DNA from: Humulus lupulus
Lineage: Eukaryota > Streptophyta > Magnoliopsida > Rosales > Cannabaceae
Direction of reading: 5' to 3'
DNA length: 64,000 nucleotides
NCBI RefSeq assembly: GCF_963169125.1
Contig: NC_084793.1
Coordinates: forward strand, 93,515,071 to 93,579,070
Shown: positions 34,957 through 48,107 of the stretch, one piece after another
Layout: each line of letters begins with the position of its first letter
How positions within the stretch are numbered: the stretch's first letter is position 1
Position numbers and translations under genes: made by a program
The notes under the pieces: model-generated
What the model was told of the DNA's origin: nothing
Databases searched by the model: none
Seen by the model: only the letters and a program-made list of their open reading frames with translations

Positions 34957-37346
34957 ACTGGCCTCGGAGCCTTTGGTAATCTTTATTTTCATGCATGAAC
35001 ATGTTTAAAATTGGATTATTTGATATATTTGAATAATTGGATGGGTTTTTTCATGTTTTTATGAACATATTGATTTTATGTGAATTTTAGCAATTTTTAG
35101 GTTATTTTATTGTGTTTTCTATGCTATTAATTTTTATATATGCTTTATTTTGTATAAGACATGTTAAAAATTAATTAGAAAATGGTTTTGTTTTGAAAAA
35201 TTGCTCAAAAAAAATTTGCACTGGCTCCCATGCGCGCGCACGCACCCCAGCCCCCGTGCGCGCCACCAGCAGCCCAGCCAAGGGTGAACAGTACCCGTTT
35301 CGGGTACTGTTCATCCAATTTTTTTTTTACAAAAAATTTAAATTTATGGAAATAAATTATTTATAATCAAAACTAAAAAAAAATATATCTTTTTTGTTTT
35401 ATCATTTAAATTTTTTTTTAAATAATATATTTTTGTTAGTTGAGATTTAAATAATTAGATATTTTCTATAAATATTCAAATTCAAATTTAAAAATAGACT
35501 AACAACCTAATTTTAAATCTTTTAATATATTAAAATATTATAATTATGATATCAGATATTTAAGATATTTTCATTTAAATTCTTGATATTTTTATTAAAT
35601 CTTTATTTGAAAATATAAATATATTTTTATTCTATAGTTTTTTTTTTAATATTTAAATTATTTGAAATTTGAACATTGTTAGTTAGATATTTTTATGGAT
35701 ATTTGAATTTGTTTAACTATTTGAGATATTTTAGGGTTGTTATAACTATTTGTATTTTATTATTTTTAAATGGTTAAAATATTAGATAATAGTTGTAACA
35801 ACACAAGATATTTTTGGAAAATAGTTTAGATATTGATTTTAAAATTTAAAATTGGTTAAATTTTGAAAAATATCATTTTTTTCAGCCAATTAATAAAATA
35901 TTTTTTTAATAAATGGGATTTAAATTAACTTTGGTTAATTGTTGATAAATCCTATTTAAATTAAATTAATATATTTTTTTATCAAATTAATCTAAAACCA
36001 AGTAGATTGTTGATAAATGAAATTTAAATTAACTATTGTTAATTGTTGATAAATTTCATTTAAATTGACTTATTTTTTTTGTAAAAATTTAATTAATTTG
36101 AATTTTTTTTATAAATTCTAGATAATTAATTGTGATATTTTTGCAAATGAAATAAATTATGGTATTTTTGCATAAATTCATAGAATTGCTCATATAGTAA
36201 CATGATTAGGCCCATCCAATTATAACATGTCTGTTTGCACTATATGTGGTATTTTTGCAATTGGGCTTAGATGCATATAGTGGCCCATATGTTTGTTAGA
36301 TATATGGTATTTTGCCAAATAAAATATTCATAAAATGATAGGTTTTATTTGGGCCCATTAGAAAATGTAAGGTTTAAATTCCTCTCTTGTGGGTGATTCC
36401 ACTTGTGAAGGCCCATTTGCTTTGCATGACTATAATGAGCCTAATCAATTAATAAAACGAAGGTTTAAATTCCTCTCTTTTGGACCTTGTATGGAAGAGA
36501 GGGGGCCTTTGCAGTGGGAACGACATAGTGGACCCAGCCCTCCTCCATACAAGCTCAATTGTTAAGGCCCATTTACCTGAGTTGGACTTAATTGTATAGG
36601 TTCATTATATTAGTTAAATCTAAATATTGATTAGCAACAAATTAATTCTAAATTAATTGAATTTGTTTCAATATGACACTTTATAATTAATAAGAAATTA
36701 TAGGACTTTGGTTTTAAAAATTTTAATCTGTTTAATTTTTTTTTGGAAAACCATAGTCATTAATTTTCTAAAAATAAATAATAAAAATACTAATTTTAAT
36801 TTTATAATGAGCTTATTTTAAGAATTTTATTCGATCTCCACCGTTGGTTTAACATAGTCAATAGCTTAATGGGGCCTCGAGGCGCTTTGATTCGTCCCCC
36901 TACGGAAGGTGTTCATTAGTTATTTTGACAAGGTTAGATTTCGAAAGATAAATAATTATAGGTCAAATTCTACTAGACTCACCCCTACGGTGACTACTAG
37001 GACTAAATCTATGATTATTGAAACCGTGGGTCTAGCTCATAAAATAAGAGATTTTGTTTTCTTATTTTGATCGAATAGTAGGTTGTTAATAATGGTGTCC
37101 ATTATTAAATGTGTTTACAACTCTATTTAACTAGTGGTTTTTTTGACTCTCGCCAACCGGGACAAGGATATCATAGATTAGTTAAAAACCTAAAGAAATA
37201 GAGATATGATTGTTTTTGGTATTTTTTCTCATATCCTACATATTTTTGGTATATGTTGTGCTATTTCTTGAAATTTGTGTGAATAGAAGTTTTATTGAGA
37301 AAATGTGATTGCTTTCTATTTTATTGGTACTTTGTAGTTTTGAGTT
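34957..37346 (+). other. Element D leader
   Basis: 2.4 kb of strongly AT-rich non-coding sequence between LTR and gag, with one GC-rich patch (35219-35280, gcgcgcgcacgc) like the patch in C1's leader. A ggtttaaattcctctctt segment occurs twice (36371 and 36460). No gene seen. Confidence 0.65.
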
Positions 37347-37980
37347 ATGGCTGTGTCTACTCCCATCCTTTCTCAACTTTCGATGGAGAAACTCACTGGA
37401 GAAAACTTCCTTAAATGGAAGCAAAACATCAACATTGTGTTGATAGGTGACAACTCTGAATTCGTCATGATTGAGGAATCCCCAGAACGAGCACCGTGTC
37501 TGCACGTTAGTGATGGCACCGTCAATGCTCGTGATGGTACCATAAATGCTTGGATAGCACCAACTCTGCACGTTCGTGATGGCACCGTAAATTCTCGGAT
37601 GGCACCGTGTCTGCACGTTCGTGCTCAACTCAACTATGATTTGACGCAGCTTATGAACAAGCTTCAGATTATTGAACCTGTCATGGGTGGACCGAGTAAA
37701 GGAGGTGAAAATAAGACTACTGATGTTGCTGCACATCTAGCTAAGGCTGAAGCTAACCAAGCTTCGTCTTCGAAAGCTGGAAACAAGAGGAAATGTGGAC
37801 AAATATACAACCCCAAGCCTGCAAAGGCTGCAAAGACGAGTGCACAACCAAGTGCGTAGACGCCTAAGCGGAAGAACAAGAAAAACACGAAAGGTAAAGA
37901 TAAGTGCTTTCACTGCAAAGAGAAGGGGCATTGGAAACAAGATTGCCCTAAGTTTCTAGCAGCGAAAAACAAAAGTAATG
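37347..37980 (+). pseudogene. Element D gag with internal minisatellite
   Basis: ATG at 37347; KLTGENFLKWKQNINIVL matches the start of UBN2-type copia gag and resembles C1 gag. At about residue 48 the domain stops and a 60-70 bp minisatellite (37490-37625) encoding repeats of LHVRDGTVN and SRMAPC replaces most of the capsid region. Then NYDLTQLMNKLQIIE, the end of the domain, and a zinc knuckle CFHCKEKGHWKQDC (37905-37946) after one TAG at 37857. The shortened gag could not build a normal particle. Confidence 0.8.
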
Positions 37981-38029
37981 ATTATAGTTCATTTATCTTG
38001 GAAACATGTGTTTTAGAGAATGATAAATC

Positions 38030-39180
38030 TGTTTGGATTAATGATTCTGGAACTACTAACCATGTTTGTAACTCTTTACAGCTTCTTGAATAGTGGGAGG
38101 AAGTGAACGTAGGCGGCTTAAAGCTTAGAGTTGGGAACGGAGCGTTCGTTGCGGTCCAAGCTAGAGGAAGAGCTCGTCTGAAGTTCAGAAATAAATTTTT
38201 AATTTTAAAAGATGTATTTTTTATTCCGGATTTTAGTAGAAATTTAATTTCAGTTTCCATGTTGCAATTAGAATGATTTGTTATGACTTTCACAAGTTTT
38301 AATATATCTATTTCTTTCAATGGATCACAATTGTGTATTGCATGTTTGGAAAACAGGCTTTATATTCTGTGACCTAACGAACCCCTCGCTCTTAATAATG
38401 ATTTATTCAAAGTAGCTAAACCTAGGACCAATAAACGTCAAAAGACCGATAATAATAATATGACCTATTTATGGCACTTGAGACTAGGTCACATTGGCTA
38501 TGATAGGATTCAAAGACTTACAAAGGACGGACCTTTGAGGGAACTCACCTTAGGTGAATTACCTGTCTGTGAATCTTGTCTAGAAGGAAAACTGACCAAG
38601 CGTCCATTCTCTGCAAAGGGTGATAGGGCCAAAGAACCACTTGGTCTTGTGCATTCAGATGTTTGTGGACCTTTGAATGTACAAGCCAGGGGTGGTTTTG
38701 AGTATTTCGTCATTTTCATTGACGATTACTCTAGATACTCATGTCTTTACCTAATGCATAGGAAATCAGAAACATTTTCAAAGTTTCAGGAATTCCTAGC
38801 AATGGCTTAGAACCAATTAGGTAAAAGGTTAAAGATCTTGCAATCTGATAGGGGTGGAGAATATTTGGATATGCAGTTCCAAGATCATTTAATTGAACTT
38901 GGGATTTTATCACAACTTACTGGCCCAGGTACTCCGCAACAAAATGGTGTAGCGGAACGCCGAAACAGAACTTTATTGGAAATGGTTAGATGCATGCTTA
39001 CTTATTCAACTCTACCAACTTCGTTCTAGAGACATGCAATTGAAACCGCAAATGACATTCTCAATGTCGTGCCGTAAAAATCAATCCCCAAAACACCTTT
39101 AGAACGCTGGAATGGTAGTGAACCTAGTTTACGCCATTATAGAATCTGGGGGTGTCCCGCTCACGTCCTGAGGAAAAAGG
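38030..39180 (+). pseudogene. Element D protease and integrase (partial)
   Basis: Protease with VWINDSGTTNHV (DSG at 38043-38051) and FIPDFSRNLISVSML; then pre-integrase HLRLGHIG and CESCLEGKLTKR (38475-38600), integrase core SDVCGPL, FIDDYSRYSCLYLM, QSDRGGEYLD and TPQQNGVAERRNRTLLE. All three catalytic acidic residues are present. Stops at about 38092 (TAG), 38274 (TGA), 38807 (TAG) and 39027 (TAG) break it, and it is truncated at 39180. Confidence 0.85.
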
Positions 39181-41300
39181 AGGCTTCTCGCTGGATGCAA
39201 GAGTCCCTCCAAGCCTTGGAGGCTTTCATAGCCGCCCAGGGTTCGAGGACCAATCCCCCGGCTGGCCCGCCTCTGGGAGCACAACCGCCCACTCTGCAGG
39301 CCAGAACCGGTGCCCCTGAGGACGTGGTACCGACCCCTCCTCCGGGACAGGTTCCTGAGCAAGGCCCAGGAAACCCGGACCAAGAGAAAAAGAAAGCCAG
39401 GGCAAACGCCCAGAGGAAAAACCCTCCCGTCCAGAGAGCCGGGACCCGTCCCCGGCCGCTCCCTAGGAAAGAGAAGGTGCGCCCTGTCCAAGGACAGGGC
39501 CACCCGACCAATTCGCAAGGGACGCGACCACTGGGTACTAATCCCCGGTATGCCCCAGGGCAAGCCAGACGGGAGAGGTCTTTACATCCTAGCACTTCAG
39601 TGAACAAAAGCCGTCAGGAGCGCCCGCGTAACGACGAGCACCATGCCCTCATTTCTGGGGACGATACATCCCGGGTAGACCTGCGTGATGGGCTGAATGC
39701 TCGGAAGGAACGGGCCTGCAAGGAAAAGATTCGCCCCCGAGATGGCGACCTTTGGAACGACATCAACAACAGGAGGAACGAGAGGGTTCCCCTAGAAGAT
39801 GGCATGGCCAGGCAGCTCATGGAGCAGTTGGCCGCCTTGAGAAAGGTCACGGACCGCTTGGTTCGCAAGCACGAAGGAGCGGACACCGATTCCGATGAGG
39901 AGGACAAAGAGCCCTGTGCGAGGCACATTCTAGGCGCCTTGCTCCCCAAGGGATTCAAGATGCCGAGTCTAACTGCATACACCGGGAACACCGACCCCAG
40001 GGATCATCTGTCCCGGTATAACGGACTAATGACCGTGGCCCATGTTAGTGATGACGGTAAGTGCCTCTGTTTTTCGATCACTCTAGGCGGCCCCGCAGAA
40101 GAATGGTGGAAGAGACTCAAGCCAGGATCCATCCAATCCTGGTCAGGACTATAGTTAACGTTTCGAAAATAGTTTGTGGCTGCCATGAGAATGGACATGA
40201 AAATCAGTGCCCTCGCCAACATTAAACAGCTCCCCGCAGAGACACTGAGAGCCTACATCCAGCGTTTCACCGAAGAGGCCTCCAAGACCAAGGTGGACGA
40301 TGGGCAACGCCTGGTGGCGCTGTAGTGTGGAATTCGAGCCGGGTCCCCCCTCTAGGATGATATGCAGCGTAGAAAGGCGGCTACCCTAGAGGAGTTCATA
40401 AGGAGGGCCCAAGGATTCATCAACTGGGAGGAGGCCCAAATTCAAGTGTTCGGATGGCAGCCGGCACCTCAGCCCAATGACCAAATGTTTCCAGGATACG
40501 GGGTGCAGTTTCCAACGCAGCAATACCTCGCTCCCCCGCTTGCCCCAGGATCGGCGGCCGCACCCGGGATGACCTTCACCACGCCCACGGTGTACGGTCC
40601 TGCCTTTTCAGGATATGCCCCAGTCCAGTCTGCCCCTTTTTTTCGGATATGGAGCCGCACCGGTCAAGTACAGCGCTGCCCTCGTCGAAGCCCAACCGTC
40701 CCAGGCAGGGGGAACTAAGGCGAGTGTAAACCCCTCCCGGGGGAAGATATCCGGCAAGGGCCAAAACCGGTCTGAGCCGGCTAAGAAAGGAAAGAGAGGC
40801 TACGAGCCCCAGTATTCGGAGTACACCAAATTGGTGGACACCAGGGAGAACATTTTTCTGGCCATGGAAAGGGCGATTCATTACCGAAAGCCTACCCCCA
40901 TGTTTAAAGGAGGAAGGAATCTGAGGGATACCAGCAAACGGTGCGTTTACCATAAGGAGGTGGGCCACACGACTGAAGAGTGCCGACAGCTCAAGGATGA
41001 GATCGAGAATTTGATCAAGTTGGGGCATCTCCACCAGTGGGTTAGGATGCCCGTGGGAGTCTTGGACCTGTCAGCAGTCCCCGGACAATCCACGGTCCTG
41101 GGTGCACCTGGAGCATATCCCTCTCAAGGAGGATATGCAAAGGGTTTGGCAGCACAGGCCCCTCAAGGGTCCCCCCTGTGCAAGCACCTGGACCTAGAAT
41201 GCCTTATCCATCCGGGACAGCACCCCCCCGAGTGGATGGCCATGTGGCCACCATCTCGGGCGGGCCTCATCTAGGAGGATCGTCCAGGAATGATCAAAGG
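39181..41300 (+). pseudogene. Tat gag, main part
   Basis: QESLQALEAFIAAQG and a proline/arginine-rich stretch, then the capsid domain: PKGFKMPSLTAYTGNTDPRD, GGPAEEWWKRLKPGSI, then RAYIQRFTEEASKTK (40250). Further on is YHKEVGHTTEECRQLKDEIE (40945-41005), the Tat-type H-C knuckle-like motif. In-frame TAG codons at 40152, 40170, 40323 and 40353 and a frame change near 40600 break it. The N-terminal part is at 32923. Confidence 0.82.
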
Positions 41301-41375
41301 CACTACATTAGCGAACTCGACCACGATCAGGAGGTGTGCGCCCTGGTCTAGGCCCCGGCTCAGCGCCCGAGGCTG

Positions 41376-41945
41376 ATGAACCTCCCTATCACCTTCACAG
41401 AAGACGACGCCCGTAACATCCATTTCCCGCATCATGACCCTCTGGGCATAGACGCCCAGATCGCCAATAAACTGGTGTTTCGGGTGCTGGTGGACGACGG
41501 AAGCTCTGTCAATATTCTGTTGAAGCCCGCCTTTGCCGCGATTGGCTTTGCCAAAGAGGATCTGGCATCATGCCTAACTCATATCTACGGCTTCAATAGG
41601 GACGCGATACTGTCTATGGGAAAAATCCAGTTGCCCGTAACGTTGGGGAGCGAGTTGCAACGCTCATTCAAGTTATGCACGTTCATAGTAGTGGACCGCC
41701 CCATTGCTTACAATGTCATTTTCGGTCGGCCCACATTGGTTGAGTTCGGGGCTATCACCTCCATCCATCATCTTTGCATGAAGTTCCCTTGCGATAACAG
41801 AGGGGTGGGAACAGTCCGGGGAGATCAGAAGAGCGCCCAAAAATGTTACCACGTGTCCGCCCGACCAATCTACATGGTCCGAGAGGAACCCTTTGAGGGA
41901 GTCGTCAGCCCGGTTCCACCTCCTCCAGCTGGAAGAATTATTTGA
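41376..41945 (+). pseudogene. Tat aspartic protease
   Basis: NLPITFTEDDARNIHFPHHD, then FRVLVDDGSSVNILL. The catalytic loop, usually D-G-G-S-S after LV, reads D-D-G-S-S but keeps D-G-S. Then YNVIFGRPTLVEFGAITS, the second structural loop with G-R-P. This matches gypsy retropepsin of the Tat type. 190 codons are open, and the frame ends in TGA at 41943. Confidence 0.8.
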
Positions 41946-41996
41946 GAGGAGGATGATCTGGACCCGAGGATAGGAGACGACCGCATCCTGGAGCCC

Positions 41997-42885
41997 ATGG
42001 ACAAGATTGAGGAGGTGTGCATTAGTGACACCGACCCGACCAGGGTAATCCAAGTTGGAAAAAATCTGCCGGCAGAGGTCCGGGCTGCCATCGTCGCCCA
42101 GGTAAAGGAGAATCAGGATATCCTAGCCTGGTCTCATTCGGATATGACGGGGATCAACCATAACATCATCTGCCATGCCTTGAACATCGACAAAGATGCG
42201 ACCCCGATTCGGCAAAAACAAATGCCCTTGGGAACGGAGAAGGTCGAGGCCCTCAAGCTAGAGGTCGAAAAGCTGTCGTCGATCAACTTCATCCGCGAAG
42301 CTATATACCCCGTATGTCTAGCCAACCCATTTCTGGTACCAAAGCAGATTAGGACCTAGAGGACATGCATCGATTTCACAGATCTCAACAAGGCTTGCTC
42401 TAAAGATTGTTTTCCGCTTCCCCGGATCGATCAGATGGTGGATGCGACGTCCGGGTACGAGATCTTGAGTTTCATGGATGCTTACTCCGGCTACAATCAA
42501 ATCTCTAGGCATGTAGCAGACCAAGAGCATACCAGTTTCCAAACTGACAAAGGGGTATACTGCTACATCGTCATGCCTTTCGGGCTCAAAAATGCCGGAG
42601 CCACCTCTCAGAGACTCGTCAACCGATTGTTCCAGGCCCAGCTGGGGCGGAACATGGAAGTCTACATTGATGACATGCTGGTCAAATCCAGAACCTCCAG
42701 GAAACATTCTGACGACCTGGCCGAAGCCTTCGCAGTCATCCGAAAGTATGGGGTGAAACTGAATCCCAAAAAATGCACTTTCGGTGTGGCTTCAGGGAAG
42801 TTCCTGGGTTTCATAGTGAGTTTCCGGGGAATAGAAGCCAATCCGGACAAGATCAAGGCACTGATTGAAATGCCCTCTCCTCTAT
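41997..42885 (+). pseudogene. Tat reverse transcriptase (N-terminal two-thirds)
   Basis: VKENQDILAWSHSDMTGI, then RTCIDFTDLNKACSKDCFPL, FMDAYSGYNQI, MPFGLKNAGAT and the catalytic VYIDDMLVKS (Y-I-D-D at 42663-42674), KCTFGVASGKFLGF and EANPDKIKALIEM. A TAG at 42357 breaks the frame. At 42885 the sequence changes to the nested minus-strand gypsy element; the RT thumb and start of RNase H are missing, and pol resumes at 48108. Confidence 0.88.
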
Positions 42886-43848
42886 CACTAGGATGTCATA
42901 ACAATCCACCAACTGATCCTGGTCTATAAAGACCCAGCACTTTCTCCCCAAGGCACCTGAAATATCTTTACTACCCATGGACACTCCTGTCCCCAAGGCA
43001 TTCTTCACTCTTGGCAATTCTCCGCAGAGAAAACACCACTATACCATCGTCCAAGACGATCACAAATCCCATTCAAATAAACCTTTGAATGCTCTATTCA
43101 TTTGATTCACAAACACTTACATCAAACCAATTCTCAAGGTATATTCAGCACTCACAATGCTCTAATCTGATACCAACAAAATCTTTTCTGTCTGATCTCT
43201 AACTGGTCTTAACCAGATCCAAGATCCACCTTAAAGGATTCCATCTTACTCAGCAACTAACCCTTTAATTCTTATAACTCTTCTGAGCCACTCAAAACAA
43301 TACTTATATCTGATTCTATTTCTAACACCAAACCAGTCACCATTCTAGTCTCTTTTCATAGAAAGGAGCTCTGGAAGACCACCTGGGAACACATTTAGAA
43401 CTCACAGACTAATCCAGTCTGTCCTGATCTTAGTAGCACAATCTAAGTGGTATCCACTACACTGGCTAAGAGGTCCATGCACCTCCCTGCACAAACTCTA
43501 GCTCTCACATCCGATATCATAAACATATCAAATCCATACACAGTGCCAATCGTCACAAGACTTTTCGCTCACAAGCTCAAGAATTACTACAGTTTCCTTG
43601 CCATTCAAGACTACTCTTTATTTAACCAATCCAAACCCTGGATCAAACCAAAGCCTGTCATAACCAGCTTTATCAGAATCCCTGATGAGTCCTTGCCATA
43701 ACTCAACTTATCTCTTAGATTGCCAATACCGTATTACACTTCCCCATCACAACATAACCATGTGATCTACATATACCATCAATATACCCTTCTCTATATA
43801 AACATACCAACAAAAGGATAGCCTGGCGCCAAAGCCAAACAGCACAAC
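42886..43848 (-). other. Non-coding tail after the gypsy gag
   Basis: Read on minus after the gag stop, this has no protease, RT or other pol motif in any frame. It is neither LTR nor Tat sequence. It could be the 3' untranslated part of a gag-only, pol-less derivative, or diverged debris. Confidence 0.45.
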
Positions 43849-44925
43849 TCAAAACTCAAGGCTAGTAAACTGACCTGCCACCCCCGAGAAACTAGTCTCG
43901 GTCTCAGACTCTGATTGCCCTGGAATAAACACTCGAGTTGGAATCGAGCTGTCTATACCCCTTTGCTCATCCCTTAACACGGGGCACCTCTTCACAATAT
44001 GCCCAACCATACCACATGCGAAACATGCCTTTGCTCGACATTTTCCCAAGTGACGTCTCTTGCACCGCGTGCATATTGGACGAGTCTTCCAGCTTTCATT
44101 CTTACTTGTTCTAATAAGTGGAGATACCACTATCTGAGCTCTGTGCTCTCCAGCACTCTGCTGCCCAACTACTATACTCTCAACAGCAAGAGCCTTCTCT
44201 ACCACCTGAGCATAGGTAGAGACTTCATGCACTGGGGCAACTCTAATGCCTTGAGCTACTCCAGGATTCAACCCCTGAATAAACCTTTCCTTCCGAGCCA
44301 CATCTGTGGGTACCATCTCTAAGGCAAACTTGGCCAACCCATCAAATTCAGTAACATACTTGGTCACTGATGCATTGCCCTGAACAAGATTCAGAAACTC
44401 ATTCATCTTGGCAGTCTTAGCTACATCACAGTAATACTTCTCAATAAACAGCTGTCTAAATTCTTTCCAGTCCATCACAACTGTGTCTCGTGTCTGGGAT
44501 ACTACCTCCCACCATGTCCGGGCATCATCCCGCAGTACATATGTAGCATAGATCACCCTATCGTGACCCACCAGCCCCATACTGTCAAGAATGGAACTGA
44601 TCATGCCCATCCATTGCTCAGCTCTGAATGGATCTAGGCCTCCCTCAAAGATTGGAGGATAAAACTTCAGGAATCTTCCACAGAGAAATTCCCATCTGTT
44701 CTCAACCCTAGGCTGAGCTGTAACTGATGCCACCCCTGGCATAGGAAAGGAAGAGGTACTACCCAACAGACTCCGCTATTGCTTTAGATACCTGATCTCT
44801 TCTTCCTGCCTCTGTAATCTTAATTGCAAATCTGTAAGGGTCTGGTGAACATTCAAAGATGCAGACGAAGAACTGATACCCTGGCTGTAACTCCCAGCCC
44901 CTGTATAACTATCACCAGGCCTCAT
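43849..44925 (-). pseudogene. Gypsy (chromovirus-type) gag
   Basis: ATG at 44923-44925 (MRPGDSYTGAG), a coiled Gln/Glu stretch QLRLQRQEEEIRYLKQ, one TAG at about 44777, then 305 open codons. These hold the retrotransposon gag domain (FYPPIFEGGLDPFRAEQW, DDARTWWEVVSQTR, FRQLFIEKYY, MNEFLNLVQGNASVTKYVTE) and two Cys-rich motifs, CTRCKRRHLGKC and the knuckle CFACGMVGHIVKRCP. It ends LEF. Only one stop disrupts it, so it is one of the best-kept retroelement frames here. Confidence 0.88.
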
Positions 44926-45411
44926 AATCTGCCTTGAATATAAACCTGCTGATTCAATCTGCAGTCAATAACTTGATCCATTAATCACAATAAGCATATC
45001 AAGGGCTTTCCCCCACGGAATAAATCTTACCACACCACAATCATAAACCACTTGCAGTGCTACAAACATGCCCATGGCATTCATACATACTCATAATCCC
45101 TGCTCTTCCAATACTCAAACCATGCCTCCAATCCCAGCACGCAAATAACACAATCATATATATTCACAGAGCAGGTAATCATATGATCACAGTCATATAT
45201 ATATATTCACAGAGCATATAATCATATAGTCAAGAGCCAGGCTCTATCAGAATCTCATGCTCCCTAATACAATGTGCAGGTAAAGCATTCACATTTTATT
45301 CAAACAGCTATGCACATAGCTACAGAAATATTTACCATTCCTTGAGTGAAGCTATCTTCAGTGATGAGTGTACATGCCCAGCTTGTCTTCAGGAACCATA
45401 AACCTTGGCTC

Positions 45412-45423
45412 GCTCTGATACCA
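45412..45423 (-). other. Primer-binding site (initiator Met tRNA)
   Basis: On minus TGGTATCAGAGC, exact complement of the initiator Met tRNA 3' end, four bases from the LTR edge at 45427. Confidence 0.9.
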
Positions 45424-45426
45424 AGT

Positions 45427-48107
45427 TGTAACGCCCCAAACTCCAGGGACCGTTACGGTGTGCCTTGTAAATAGTGCTAAACTCCCTAACCGAGTCATTT
45501 GGCCAAAATCGTGAACTAAGTATGGTTAGCGGTTTAGGGATTAAAAACTTTGGTTAAGATGTAACGTTTCACTAGAACGTTTAATATATACATTGGGATC
45601 CCGAAAATATAATTTCAGAGTCCATTACAGAAAATATTTACAACAGGCCGTTCTAAGCGGCAAAACAGGGTTCAACCCTAGTTCCACTTTAAACCTCGGC
45701 CGTGGCGGACAAGCAGCTGCATATGTACACGTCATCCCCTAAGCTCTCCAACTCAAGGATGGTCCAACTTCCTCCTGCCTTTACCTGCACCATGTAGCAC
45801 CCGTGAGCCGAAGCCCAGCAAGAAAACACCGAATAACATGATATAATATCAACAGATAATATGACGTAATATCAACAGATAGCATGATGTAATATCATCA
45901 GGTAACATGATATAATATCAACAGGTAGCTCAATTGATAGGTGGTTCCTTCATAAGCTTGATCAAGATAGGTGCATAGTGGTAGTCACCAACATAACCAT
46001 CCTCCCGACTCTAGAGTCGTAAATAAGGACAGCGTCCCCCAGCCATGTGACAAACAGTCACCGGGGTCATATACCTTGGATGAAATCATCTGGTCTTAGA
46101 CCAGGTAAGCGCTTATAGTTCTCATTGACCTTCCGGTCGGTCCAGCACTGATACCCTATATGGGTCATCCAATGCCGTCCTCGATTAGATCTAATCTCCA
46201 TTTGGCCCGACGTTCGCAACGCACTGCCACTTCTGACTCTTGGGTCGGTGAAACTCGACCAGTGCTCAGCCCGTTGTGAACTTAACTAATAAGTCACAGC
46301 TTCACAAACGGATCTGACACCATTGCCTATTCTGACTAATAAGCCAGCGCCATACACAAGTAAGCCATGCCACCAAACATATATCACATATCCAATATCC
46401 ATAAACAAGGCATTCAGCACGCTTACTTAACAGATACTAGTACAATTAGGTCCATGCACAACACAGAGGCTCAAGCTCTGAACAACATCATACCCAGTAT
46501 ACAAAGCATGTCCTAATCACATGTTTCTCATGCATCATATACAATATATCCAACAATCCAACATGCACCAATATCAGCCATGCATGTCATGTTTAATAGT
46601 CAACCAACATGCATCAGGAATAGCCATGCATGTCACACATAATAATCAACCGACATGCATCAATAATAACCATGCATGTCATATTCAATAACCAACCAAC
46701 ATGCATCAATAACAGCCATGCATGCCACACATACATAGGGTGCAGTTTTCTTACCTCAGATTCGAGCTAGAATGATTTAAAGAACGACCCTTGAGAACGA
46801 TCAACTTTTAGTCCTTTAGCGGTCACCTAGTCATAACCAAATATAAGATACCATCAATAAAAATGGTCAACATAAATTCCCAAATCAATATCTAGCCTCC
46901 GAGACACAAATCCCCACTTAACCGGGTACTAGGTTCAACCCCGAGGCCTAAGGCTTGAATCCCCAAGCTTAAAATACCATTTTGGGCTAAAATGACCTTA
47001 AGGGCCGCGGCCCTCCCCAGCTGCGCCGTGGCGCGCCCTCAAACAGAGAGAGCCTCCCTGCCAGACGCCAAGGGCCGCGGCGCTCAGCCCAGACCAGGCA
47101 AAAACCCAGCGCGCACCTGAATCTTTCCCCTGCGTTTTCCCTTAAATATCAGCCCCTCAAACCTGTCTCAAATCACAACTTAACACCCAATTCAACCACC
47201 AAACATCATCTACCACTCTCCCTCATCAAAACCCAAAGAAAACATCTCCCAAACTTCTATTAATCCAAACTTTCCATTAACAAATCATCAACTAAAACTT
47301 AACTCAAAAACAGAGCACACCATAAAATACAAGACTGGAACTCACCTCAAACACAAGTTGAATCCCCCTTTAATGGCTGAGACAAGTTCCCTAGCTTCCC
47401 CCTTTGATCTCCAAGCTTAACTCCTCAAGGTGGCTCTCAAAATTCAAAGAAAAGGATGAAGGAAGACTTGTACGGGAGAGAAAGAGAAGTGATGGGGATA
47501 GGCTCTGTTTTAGTTCTGTTTCTACAGCCTTCCAAACCCCCAAAAACTGATATAAATCCTTAAGGTCAAAAGACCATAATGCCCTTAAGCCAAATAAATC
47601 CCTCTAAAAGCTTCCGAGGGTAAAACCGTCCTTTCCCGCCTATCTCGTTAATTATAATTAACGCTCTCCAATTCCCGCTATTCTCAATATTCCCAAATAC
47701 CAATAAATCATATCCCATTACCCTTTAATTCCCGGTAATGCTCTAATCATTAAATTCACCCCGAGACTCACCCCGAGCCCCGGACTTAAACCCGTTATGA
47801 CTAGACCGAACACTTCCATCTCATGATCGTCTCATGCCGAATAGCTCGAACCAATCCACCTTATAATGTGGCTATATTAATTAATCACAACCATGCACCC
47901 AAAATACACAATTACGCCCACAGTGGCCAAATTACCAAAATACCCTTATAATAATAAATACTCTCATATGCATGCATTCACCGTCATATAATAATATAAT
48001 TCACGTAAACATGCATATAATCATTAAATACTATAATAAATCAATTATGGCCCTCTCGGCCTCCTTATCAAGGTCCTAAACCTTATTAGGAAATTTGGGG
48101 TATTACA
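45427..48107 (-). mobile_element. Gypsy 5' LTR (minus)
   Basis: 2,681 bp, plus-strand edges TGTAACGCCCCAAACTCC and GGGGTATTACA. It reads, reversed, like 10546-13071 throughout, including the tandem arrays (46520-46735) and a GC block (47002-47090, GGGCCGCGGCCC, GGGCCGCGGCGC). Then Tat pol resumes. Confidence 0.92.

Larger units (their letters stand above)
33097..39180 (+). mobile_element. Copia element D, 3'-truncated
   Basis: 5' LTR 33097-34956, a long leader, gag (37347) and pol through mid-integrase (39180). RT, RNase H and the 3' LTR are missing: integrase text RIWGCPAHVLRKKE runs straight into Tat gag text. Thus the insertion was followed by a deletion removing D's 3' half and part of Tat gag. 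Confidence 0.85.
42886..48107 (-). mobile_element. Minus-strand gypsy element: gag plus 5' LTR only
   Basis: Contains the 5' LTR (45427-48107), an initiator-Met primer site (45412-45423), leader and gag (43849-44925), then about 960 bases without pol, where it is cut against Tat RT. The LTR is of the same family as 10546-13071. No TSD can be tested because the 3' side is gone. Confidence 0.8.

Noticed and set aside
39129..39607. Two minus-strand frames of about 145 codons
   Set aside because: Shadows of the GC-rich Tat gag frame on plus, which has recognisable family motifs.
45405..45430. tRNA gene
   Set aside because: Only the 12-base primer match to the tRNA 3' end is present; there is no cloverleaf. 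No tRNA or rRNA gene was seen elsewhere.
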